DNA from: JAJZJT01 sp049964655
Lineage (GTDB): Bacteria > Actinomycetota > Acidimicrobiia > Acidimicrobiales > RAAP-2
Length of the DNA stretch: 53,884 nucleotides
Direction of reading: 5' to 3'
NCBI GenBank assembly: GCA_049964655.1
Contig: JBMFXC010000006.1
Location: 1-53,884 of the forward strand
Shown here: positions 26,027-33,410 of the stretch, piece after piece
Position numbering within the stretch: the stretch's first letter is position 1
Layout of the letters: each line of letters begins with the position of its first letter
Position numbers and translations under genes: made by a program
The notes under the pieces: model-generated
Seen by the model: the letters and a program-made list of their open reading frames with translations, nothing else
Database searches by the model: none
Told to the model about the DNA's origin: nothing

Positions 26027-27625
26027 GTGCCCGTCCTCGCCTCCACGCTCGACACCGGCTCGCCCGAGTACCGCGCCAACCGGGACGCGCTCCTCGCCGC
26101 CCTCGCCGAGGTCGAGGCGCAGCTCGCCCTGGCCCGGGACGGCGGCGGCTCTCGCTACCGCGAGCGACACCGCCAGCGCGGCAAGTTGCTTGCCCGCGAG
26201 CGGGTCGAGCTCCTCCTCGACCGCGACTCGCCGTTCCTCGAGCTCTGCCCACTGGCCGGGTGGGGTTCCGACTTCACCGTCGGTGCCTCGGTGGTCGCCG
26301 GGATCGGCGTCGTCGAGGGCGTCGAATGCGTCATCAGCGCCAACGACCCCACCGTGCGCGGCGGGGCCATGAACCCGTTTACGTTCCGCAAGAGCGCCCG
26401 CATTTCGGACATCGCCCTGCAGAACGGCCTGCCCATCATCAACCTCGTCGAGTCGGGCGGCGCCGACCTTCCCTCTCAGGCCGAGCTGTTCATCCCCGGG
26501 GGGCGCGCCTTTCGGGACCTGACCCGTCACTCGGCGGCCGCCCTCCCCACCATCGCCCTCGTCTTCGGCAATTCGACGGCAGGTGGCGCCTACGTGCCAG
26601 GGATGAGCGACTACATCGTCATGATCGAGCAGCGGTCCAAGGTCTTCCTGGGTGGACCGCCCCTCGTCAAGATGGCGACCGGAGAGGAGTCCGACGACGA
26701 GGAGCTGGGCGGCGCCTCCATGCACGCCAGGGTCTCCGGGCTGGCCGATGCCCTGGCCGTCGACGAGCACGACGCCATTCGGCTAGGCCGCCAGATCGTG
26801 CGCCGCCTCCACTGGCGCAAGCGCGGTCCGGGCCCCACCCAACCGCCGGAGCCACCCCTCTACGACCCCGACGAGCTCCTCGGCATCGCCTCGGCCGACC
26901 CGAAGGTCCCCTTCGACCCCCGCGACGTGCTCGCCCGCGTGGTCGACGGCTCCCGCTTCGACGAGTTCAAGCCGCTTTATGGCTCCAGCCTGGTGACCGG
27001 CTGGGCGACCATCCACGGGTACCCGATCGGTGTCCTCGCCAACCACCGCGGGGTGCTCTTCTCCGAGGAGGCACACAAGGCCACCCAGTTCATCCAGTTG
27101 GCCAACCAGATCGACGTCCCGCTCCTCTTCCTCCAGAACACCACCGGCTACATGGTCGGCAAGGAGTACGAGCAGGGCGGGATCATCAAGCACGGCGCCC
27201 AGATGATCAACGCGGTCACCAACTCGTCAGTGCCCCACCTGACGGTCAACATCGGCGCTTCCTACGGCGCCGGCAACTACGGCATGTGCGGCCGCGCCTA
27301 CGAGCCCCGTTTCCTCTTCAGTTGGCCGAACGCCCGCTCGGCCGTCATGGGCCCCGCCCAGCTCGCCGGTGTCCTCTCGATCGTCGGACGCCAGTCGGCC
27401 GCATCACGTGGCCTGCCGTTCGACGAGGAGGCCGACGCCGCGATGCGTGCTGCCGTCGAAGCCCAGATCGAAGCCGAGTCGCTCCCCCTCTTCCTGAGCG
27501 GTCGGCTCTACGACGACGGCGTCATCGACCCCCGCGACACTCGGACCATCCTCGGGCTCTGCCTGTCCGTCATCGACACCCAACCCGTCGCCGGGACCCG
27601 CGGCTACGGCGTCTTCCGGATGTGA
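26027..27625 (+). CDS. Acyl-CoA carboxylase, carboxyltransferase (beta) subunit, MCC/AtuC-like
   Basis: A biotin-dependent carboxyltransferase (532 residues) that moves the carboxyl group from carboxybiotin to an acyl-CoA. Crotonase-fold halves are clear: VSANDPTVRGGA-type region (VISANDPTVRGGAMNPF), INLVESGGADLPSQAE, GNSTAGGAYVPGMSDYIVM in the N-half; VLANHRGVLFSEEAHKATQFI, FLQNTTGYMVGKEYEQGGI, GASYGAGNYGMCGRAYEPRF and WPNARSAVMGPAQLAGVL in the C-half. The TTGYMVG and AYEPRF features resemble methylcrotonyl-/geranyl-CoA carboxylases (MccB, AtuC) more than propionyl-CoA carboxylases. Starts with GTG at 26027; its stop overlaps the alpha-subunit GTG (GTGA). The substrate is an inference from family and operon. 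Confidence 0.92.
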   Translation: MPVLASTLDTGSPEYRANRDALLAALAEVEAQLALARDGGGSRYRERHRQRGKLLARERVELLLDRDSPFLELCPLAGWGSDFTVGASVVAGIGVVEGVECVISANDPTVRGGAMNPFTFRKSARISDIALQNGLPIINLVESGGADLPSQAELFIPGGRAFRDLTRHSAAALPTIALVFGNSTAGGAYVPGMSDYIVMIEQRSKVFLGGPPLVKMATGEESDDEELGGASMHARVSGLADALAVDEHDAIRLGRQIVRRLHWRKRGPGPTQPPEPPLYDPDELLGIASADPKVPFDPRDVLARVVDGSRFDEFKPLYGSSLVTGWATIHGYPIGVLANHRGVLFSEEAHKATQFIQLANQIDVPLLFLQNTTGYMVGKEYEQGGIIKHGAQMINAVTNSSVPHLTVNIGASYGAGNYGMCGRAYEPRFLFSWPNARSAVMGPAQLAGVLSIVGRQSAASRGLPFDEEADAAMRAAVEAQIEAESLPLFLSGRLYDDGVIDPRDTRTILGLCLSVIDTQPVAGTRGYGVFRM

Positions 27626-30048
27626 CCGGCGCCGTGGACTCACGACCTCTCGCTGGCCGACCGACCTCGGACGGGCCGTCGAAGACCATCCGGACCCTGC
27701 TCGTCGCCAACCGCGGCGAGATCGCCCGCCGCGTCTTCGCCACCGCCCGTACCATGGGAATCACCTGTGTCGCCGTCCACAGCGATGCCGATGCCGGAAG
27801 CCCCCACGTCCTCGAGGCCGACCTCTCGGTGCGCCTCCCGGGGACATCTCCCGCCGACACCTACCTCCGCACCGACCTCCTGGTCGAGGCATGCCTGGCC
27901 AGCGGGGCCGACGCCGTCCACCCGGGCTACGGGTTCCTCTCCGAGTCGGCTGACTTCGCCCGAGCGGTCCTCGACGCCGGGGTGACCTGGGTCGGACCCC
28001 CACCGACAGCGATCGAGGCCATGGGGTCCAAAGTGGCCGCCAAGGACCTCATGCGGGCCGCCGGGGTTCCGACGCTCCCCTCCCTCACCATCCACGGTGA
28101 CGCGACTCCCGACGAGGACGAGCTGGCGGCGCTGGGGTGGCCGTTGCTGGTCAAGGCCTCCGCCGGCGGTGGTGGCCGAGGTATGCGACTCGTGACCGAC
28201 CCGGACGACCTCGCCACCGCGGTGACGGCCGCCCGACGCGAAGCAGCGTCGGCATTCGGCGACGGCACCGTGTTCCTCGAGCGCTTCGTCACCGACCCCC
28301 GGCACATCGAGGTACAGGTGCTGGCCGACACGCAGGGGACGACGGTCGCCCTCTTCGAGCGGGAGTGCTCGATCCAGCGGCGGCACCAGAAGATCGTCGA
28401 GGAGTCGCCCTCCCCTGTCGTCGACGCCGAGCTGCGCCGGCACCTCGGCGACGCGGCCGTCGCCGCCGCCCGGGCCGTCGGCTACGTCAACGCGGGAACG
28501 GTCGAGTTCGTCCTCGAGCCCTCGACCGGCGAGGTGTCGTTCCTCGAGATGAACACCCGGCTGCAGGTCGAGCACCCGGTCACCGAGGCCGTCTCCGGTC
28601 TCGACCTGGTGCGCCTCCAGCTGCTTGTCGCCCAGGGCCTCCCGCTTCCCGAAGAGGTCCACCGGGCAATCGCAGCCGGTCCGATCGGCCACGCCGTCGA
28701 AGCTCGGCTCTACGCCGAGGACCCGGCAGCCGGCTGGCTCCCCTCGACCGGCCCCATCCACCGGTTCGCCGTCAGCCCACTCGACCGGCCGCCGGTGGGC
28801 GACCGGACGCCTACGACGAACCCCGTCGGCGAGGCCCTGCCGACTGTCCGGGCCCACACCGGTGGCAGTGAGCCACCACGCGACCTCCACCCCGCCTGGG
28901 CCGCCTGGCCCGCCCGGCCCGTTCGCCAATTCCGCCCCGCCCCCTCGTCCGAGCCCGGCACGGCGACGCTACGAGTGGACAGCGGCGTCGAGACGGGGAG
29001 CGTGGTGAGCCCCCACTACGACTCCATGCTGGCCAAGGTGATCGTCCACGCTCGAAGCCGCGCCGAGGCGCTCTCAGCCCTGGCGGGCGTGCTCGAACGG
29101 GCCGAGCTGCACGGGCCTATCACCAACCGCGACTTGCTGGTGCGGATCCTCCGCCACGACGACGTCGTAGCGGGACGGACCGACACCGGGCTGATCGACC
29201 GTGTCGGGCTCGACACGCTCGCCTCGCCCCTGGCCGACGACCACGCGCTCGTCCGCCATGCCGTGGCCGCCGCCCTGGCCGCCCAGGTGGCGCGCCGGGC
29301 GGGTGCCACCGTGCAGGCGAGCTTGCCCACTGGGTGGCGCAACAGCCCTAACGGGCTCCAGTGGGCTTCGCTCACGACGGGAAGTGGTGAAAGCGAGCGC
29401 CGCGTCGAGGTCCGCTACCGCTTCGACCGGACCGGTGCCCGGCTCGCCGCCCTCGAGGTCGAGCTCGATGGAGCCCGAGTGGCCAACCTGGTCGACAGAC
29501 AGCCCGAGGCCGGCGGCGAGCGAGCGGACGGCACCGGCGTCGGCGCCGACCGCCTCGATGTCACCAGCGTCGGCTCCGACTACGTCGTCGTCGACGCCTC
29601 GGGCGTCTCCCGGCCCTATCGGGTCCACCGAGTACCGCTCGACCCCCCTCCGGGCGCCGAACAAATCGGGCCCGTGGTCACCTACGTCGACGGCCCCGAC
29701 GGATCGTCCCGCTTGGTCGAGGCCGAGCGGTTCGCCCCGCCCAGCGCCCAGCTCGCCGCCGGGTCGTCGGTGTCCCCCATGCCCGGCGGCGTCACCCGCG
29801 TCGCCGTCGCCGTCGGCGACCGGGTCGAGCACGGCGACGTCCTCGTCGTCCTCGAAGCGATGAAGATGGAGCACACCGTGGCCGCCGCCACGAGCGGGAC
29901 GGTGACAGCCGTGCAGGTTGCCGCCGGAGACCAGGTCGAGACCGGTCAGGTGCTGGTGGTGGTCAGCCCCGGGGACAGCCCGACCGGGGACGGCCCGACC
30001 GGGGACGGGCCAGCGGGGCCGGCCGAAGGCCCTAAGAAGGAGGCCTGA
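27622..30048 (+). CDS. Acyl-CoA carboxylase, biotinylated alpha subunit
   Basis: Biotin carboxylase plus biotin carrier in one chain. N-terminal ATP-grasp part: TLLVANRGEIARRVFATA, HPGYGFLSES, KASAGGGGRGMRLV, FERECSIQRRHQKIVEE, FLEMNTRLQVEHPVTE. C-terminal biotinyl domain: VLEAMKMEHTV with the biotinylated Lys at about 748. At 808 residues it is some 140 longer than usual. One insertion of about 60 Pro/Thr-rich residues interrupts the biotin-carboxylase C domain (before SPHYDSMLAKVIVHA), and the tail carries three 15-bp repeats (GDSPT, GDGPT, GDGPA). GTG at 27622 overlaps the beta-subunit stop; the stop shares a base with the next ATG. Confidence 0.93.
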   Translation: MTGAVDSRPLAGRPTSDGPSKTIRTLLVANRGEIARRVFATARTMGITCVAVHSDADAGSPHVLEADLSVRLPGTSPADTYLRTDLLVEACLASGADAVHPGYGFLSESADFARAVLDAGVTWVGPPPTAIEAMGSKVAAKDLMRAAGVPTLPSLTIHGDATPDEDELAALGWPLLVKASAGGGGRGMRLVTDPDDLATAVTAARREAASAFGDGTVFLERFVTDPRHIEVQVLADTQGTTVALFERECSIQRRHQKIVEESPSPVVDAELRRHLGDAAVAAARAVGYVNAGTVEFVLEPSTGEVSFLEMNTRLQVEHPVTEAVSGLDLVRLQLLVAQGLPLPEEVHRAIAAGPIGHAVEARLYAEDPAAGWLPSTGPIHRFAVSPLDRPPVGDRTPTTNPVGEALPTVRAHTGGSEPPRDLHPAWAAWPARPVRQFRPAPSSEPGTATLRVDSGVETGSVVSPHYDSMLAKVIVHARSRAEALSALAGVLERAELHGPITNRDLLVRILRHDDVVAGRTDTGLIDRVGLDTLASPLADDHALVRHAVAAALAAQVARRAGATVQASLPTGWRNSPNGLQWASLTTGSGESERRVEVRYRFDRTGARLAALEVELDGARVANLVDRQPEAGGERADGTGVGADRLDVTSVGSDYVVVDASGVSRPYRVHRVPLDPPPGAEQIGPVVTYVDGPDGSSRLVEAERFAPPSAQLAAGSSVSPMPGGVTRVAVAVGDRVEHGDVLVVLEAMKMEHTVAAATSGTVTAVQVAAGDQVETGQVLVVVSPGDSPTGDGPTGDGPAGPAEGPKKEA
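29971..30015. repeat. 3 x 15-bp tandem repeat in the alpha-subunit tail
   Basis: GGGGAC(A/G)GCCCGACC twice and a third variant copy, in frame, just after the biotinyl domain; it adds a Gly/Asp/Pro tail. Confidence 0.85.
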
Positions 30049-31883
30049 TGAGCGACCCGATCCGCATCGCCAACTGCTCTGGTTTTTACGGCGACCGACT
30101 GAGCGCCGCCCGGGAGATGGTCGAGGGCGGTCCCATCGACGTGCTGACCGGCGACTGGCTGGCCGAGCTGACCATGCTCATCCTGTGGAAGTCGCGACGG
30201 GCGGACCCGGACAAGGGGTATGCCCGGACCTTCCTCACCCAGATGGAGCAGGTCCTCGGCACCTGTGTCGACCGGGGTATCAAGGTCGTCACCAACGCCG
30301 GCGGCCTCAATCCGGCCGGCCTGGCCGACGAGGTCCGGCACGTCGCCGAGCGGCTGGGCATCGACGTGGCCGTCGCCCACGTCGAGGGCGACGATCTCCT
30401 ACCCCGCCTCGACGAGCTCGCCGCTGCCGGCCACCGCCTCGACAACCTCGACACCGGGCAGCACCTCGCCGAGCGGGGTGCCGAAGTGGTCACCGCCAAC
30501 GCCTACCTCGGCGCCTGGCCCATCGTGGAAGCCCTCGACGGCGGTGCGGACGTGGTGGTGTGCCCCCGCATCACCGACGCCTCCCTCGTCGTCGGTCCCG
30601 CCGCCTGGCACCACCGCTGGTCGCCCACCGACTGGGACCGCCTGGCCGGAGCAGTCGCCGCCGGCCACGTCATCGAGTGCGGACCTCAGGCAACGGGGGG
30701 CAACTATGCGTTCTTCACCGAGGTGCCTGGCCTCGAGCACCCCGGGTTCCCGATCGCCGAGGTCGCCGAGGACGGCTCGTCGGTCATCACCAAACATCCG
30801 GGCACCGGCGGCGAGGTCTCCCTGGGGACGGTCACCGCGCAGCTGCTCTACGAGATCGCCGGGCCCGAGTACCCCAACACGGACGTGGTGGCCCGGTTCG
30901 ACACGATCTCCCTCACCGACGACGGCCCCGACCGGGTACGTCTGTCGGGAACCCGGGGAGAGCCCGCTCCCGACCACGTCAAGGTGTGCGTCAACTTGCT
31001 GGGCGGGTGGCGGAACACGATGACCTTCGTGCTGACCGGCCTCGACATCGAGGCCAAAGCCGCCCTCACCCTCGCCGCCCTCGAGCAGGCGCTCGGCGGT
31101 CGCGACCAGTTCGACGCCTTCGACGTCACGCTCATCCGGTCCGACCACCCCGACGCCCCGACCAACGCCGAGGCGACCGCCCACCTCCGGATCACGGTGA
31201 AGGACCGGGACGGCAAACGGGTAGGCCGCGCCTTCTCGGACGCCGCTACCGAACTTGCCCTGGCCGGCTACCCGGGGCTGCATCTCACCGCGCCCCCGAC
31301 GGCAGGGACGAGCTACGGCATCTACTGGCCGGCACTCGTCCCGGCGTCGCTCGTCACCCCCGAGGTCGTTCACCCCGACGGCCGACGGGTGCCCGTGCCC
31401 CACTCGGCCTTCGAGCACGCCGAAGTAGGCCAGGTGCAGCCCGTCCCTCAGCCCGCCGACATCGCGCCCCAAGCGCCCCATGAGGCGGTAGCGGAAGAGC
31501 CCACCAGACGCCTCCCGCTCGGGACCATCATCGGCGCCCGCTCGGGAGACAAAGGCGGCAACGCCAACGTCGGCCTGTGGGCACGAGACGAAGCCGGCTG
31601 GGCCTGGCTGCGATCGACCCTCACCACCGCTGCGTTCCGTGCCCTCCTCCCCGAAGCCGACGCCCTCCGGGTCGACCGCTACGAACTTGCCAACCTTCGG
31701 GCCCTCAACTTCGTGGTGGTCGGCTTGCTCGGCGAGGGCGTCGCCGCGTCGACACGCCCCGACCCCCAAGCCAAGGGACTGGGCGAGTACCTGCGGAGCC
31801 GCCTGGTCGACCTCCCGGTTTCCCTCGTCCCGGCAGACCGGCGTGCCCCGGAGACGGCCGGGGCGCCCGAACCGCCGGCCTGA
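30048..31883 (+). CDS. AtuA-like (DUF1446) protein
   Basis: 611 residues with two parts. The long N-terminal DUF1446/AtuA domain reads RIANCSGFYGDRLSAAREMV, LTGDWLAELTMLIL, VTNAGGLNPAGLADEV, VVCPRITDASLVVGPAAWH, VIECGPQATGGNYAFF. The C-terminal AtuA-associated ferredoxin-like domain (about 500-600) reads IIGARSGDKGGNANVGLWARD, LRALNFVVVGLLGEGVAAS. AtuA is essential for acyclic terpene (citronellol) use in Pseudomonas, but its reaction is unknown. Genes of this family often sit beside acyl-CoA carboxylase and acyl-CoA dehydrogenase genes, as here. The ATG overlaps the upstream TGA (TGATG) behind a strong AAGGAGG. Confidence 0.9.
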   Translation: MSDPIRIANCSGFYGDRLSAAREMVEGGPIDVLTGDWLAELTMLILWKSRRADPDKGYARTFLTQMEQVLGTCVDRGIKVVTNAGGLNPAGLADEVRHVAERLGIDVAVAHVEGDDLLPRLDELAAAGHRLDNLDTGQHLAERGAEVVTANAYLGAWPIVEALDGGADVVVCPRITDASLVVGPAAWHHRWSPTDWDRLAGAVAAGHVIECGPQATGGNYAFFTEVPGLEHPGFPIAEVAEDGSSVITKHPGTGGEVSLGTVTAQLLYEIAGPEYPNTDVVARFDTISLTDDGPDRVRLSGTRGEPAPDHVKVCVNLLGGWRNTMTFVLTGLDIEAKAALTLAALEQALGGRDQFDAFDVTLIRSDHPDAPTNAEATAHLRITVKDRDGKRVGRAFSDAATELALAGYPGLHLTAPPTAGTSYGIYWPALVPASLVTPEVVHPDGRRVPVPHSAFEHAEVGQVQPVPQPADIAPQAPHEAVAEEPTRRLPLGTIIGARSGDKGGNANVGLWARDEAGWAWLRSTLTTAAFRALLPEADALRVDRYELANLRALNFVVVGLLGEGVAASTRPDPQAKGLGEYLRSRLVDLPVSLVPADRRAPETAGAPEPPA

Positions 31884-32015
31884 TCGGTGTTAGACCCTCC
31901 CGCCTGAGCGACGCGCCCACGGTCGCCACCCGGCTTGGTCCGCACCGGCGGCCAAGGACGAGCCACTGGCGGACGCCGACCAGCCCACTCACAGGAAGCG
32001 AGCGAGCAACCAGCC

Positions 32016-33200
32016 ATGGACTTCACCGAACCCGAGGAGCACCGCCTGCTGCGTGAGGCGGTGGCCGCCATCGCCAGCCGGTTCGGCCACCCCTACTACG
32101 CAGCGCAGGCCAAGGCCGGGGGGCGCTCCACCGAGCTGTGGGACGCCGTGGGCGCTGCCGGCTACCTGGGCGTCCACGTTCCCGCTGCCTACGGCGGCGG
32201 TGGCGGCGGGATCACCGAGCTCGCCCTGGTGGCCGAGGAGGTCGCCGCCCAGGGATGCCCTCTCCTCCTCATGCTCGTCTCGCCGGCCATCTGCGCCACG
32301 ATCATCGCTGCCTATGGCTCCGAGGACCAACGAGCTCGGTGGCTTCCCCGGTTCGCCACCGGCGCGCTGCGCATGGCGTTCGCCATCACCGAGCCCGACG
32401 CCGGCTCGAACTCCCACAACCTGGCTCTCACCGCGACCCGCCACGGTGACGGGTACCGGCTGAACGGGACGAAGTACTACATCTCGGGGGTCGACGAAGC
32501 CGAGGCGATGCTGGTGGTGACCCGGACCGGCGTCGATCCCAGAACCGGACGCGGCCAGCTCTCCCTCTTCGTCGTCGACATCGACGCGCCCGGGCTCACC
32601 GCCGAGGTGCTGCCCGTCGAGATCACCGCCCCCGAGAAGCAGTTCACCTTGTTCTTTGACGACGTCGAGGTCGGCGCCGACCGCCTCGTCGGCACCGAGG
32701 GGGATGGCCTGCGCCAGGTGTTCCTCGGGCTCAACCCCGAGCGCATCATGTCGGCGGCCATCGCCTGCGGCATGGCCCGCTACGCGCTCGACAAGGCGGC
32801 GGCGTACGCTCGCGAACGCTCGGTGTGGGGCGTGCCCATCGCCCACCACCAGGGCCTGAGCCACCCGCTGGCCAAGGCCAAGATCGAGGTCGAGCTGGCC
32901 CGGTTGATGACGGCCAAGGCGGCCTGGCTCCACGACCAGGCCACTGACCAGGCCACTGACCAAGCCGGGTTCGCCGCGGCAGGCGAAGCGGCCAACATGG
33001 CCAAGTACGCGGCCGCAGAAGCGGCCCTCGCCGCCCTCGACCAGGCCATCCAGACCCTCGGGGGCAACGGCCTCTCCTCCGAGTACGGCCTGGCCGACTT
33101 GTGGGGCATGTGCCGGCTGTTCCGCATCGCCCCGGTGAGCCGCGAGATGGTCCTCAACTTCATCGCCCAGCACTCCCTCGGGCTCGGCAAGTCCTACTGA
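32016..33200 (+). CDS. Acyl-CoA dehydrogenase
   Basis: An FAD-dependent acyl-CoA dehydrogenase (394 residues) that would make the alpha,beta-unsaturated acyl-CoA used by the carboxylase. Visible are the FAD/substrate region FAITEPDAGSNSHNLALTA, LNGTKYYISG, and the C-terminal QTLGGNGLSSEYGLADLWGM. The usual catalytic YEG near the C terminus is replaced by RIAPVSREM. A candidate base is Glu242 in LNPERIMSAA, the helix-G position used by isovaleryl-CoA and long-chain enzymes. An in-frame 12-bp repeat (DQAT twice) lies near residue 310. ATG at 32016 starts family similarity (MDFTEPEEHRLL); the Shine-Dalgarno is weak. It follows atuA by 132 bases. Confidence 0.92.
   Translation: MDFTEPEEHRLLREAVAAIASRFGHPYYAAQAKAGGRSTELWDAVGAAGYLGVHVPAAYGGGGGGITELALVAEEVAAQGCPLLLMLVSPAICATIIAAYGSEDQRARWLPRFATGALRMAFAITEPDAGSNSHNLALTATRHGDGYRLNGTKYYISGVDEAEAMLVVTRTGVDPRTGRGQLSLFVVDIDAPGLTAEVLPVEITAPEKQFTLFFDDVEVGADRLVGTEGDGLRQVFLGLNPERIMSAAIACGMARYALDKAAAYARERSVWGVPIAHHQGLSHPLAKAKIEVELARLMTAKAAWLHDQATDQATDQAGFAAAGEAANMAKYAAAEAALAALDQAIQTLGGNGLSSEYGLADLWGMCRLFRIAPVSREMVLNFIAQHSLGLGKSY
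32934..32969. repeat. 12-bp tandem repeat in the acyl-CoA dehydrogenase gene
   Basis: GACCAGGCCACT twice, plus a degenerate third copy, in frame (DQATDQATDQAG), inside a helix region that is normally conserved in length. Confidence 0.8.
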
Positions 33201-33340
33201 CCGCCGACGTCGGGCTGCCCGCGGACCCGTCCCCGGCGTCGGCATGTCGACCTGAACCTCCCCGGAACCGACTGTCCGCGGCCTCGGCAGGTCGACCTGA
33301 CCGTCCAAGCCGGCCCGACCGCGAGATACTCCCCGCCCGA

Positions 33341-33410
33341 CTACGTAAAATCACCTATTGTTTACCCTGTGTGATCCTTGTAGCCTGCTGTCAAACGCTA
33401 TGACCAGGAC
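33341..33410 (+). promoter_or_regulatory. Conserved 70-bp upstream element, copy A
   Basis: This block aligns without gaps to 39827-39896 with 49 of 70 identical bases; the first 19 bases (CTACGTARAATCACYTATT) differ at only two positions. It contains TAGCCT at 33381-33386, 13 bases before the ATG at 33400, with TTGTTT 17 bases upstream of it: a plausible promoter. Between them is TTACCCTGTGTGA, which fits the published Streptomyces BldD consensus (TnACnCWGnGTnA). The ATG itself lies at offset 59 in both copies. The preceding 33201-33340 shows only two imperfect copies of a TCGGCA(T/G)GTCGACCTGA stretch. Confidence 0.7.

Noticed and set aside
33341..33410. Element A as a class I cyclic-di-GMP riboswitch
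   Set aside because: I could not find the characteristic GEMM core sequences or paired stems. The CTAC/GTAG pairing possible in copy A is not kept in copy B, so a DNA-level element is the simpler reading.
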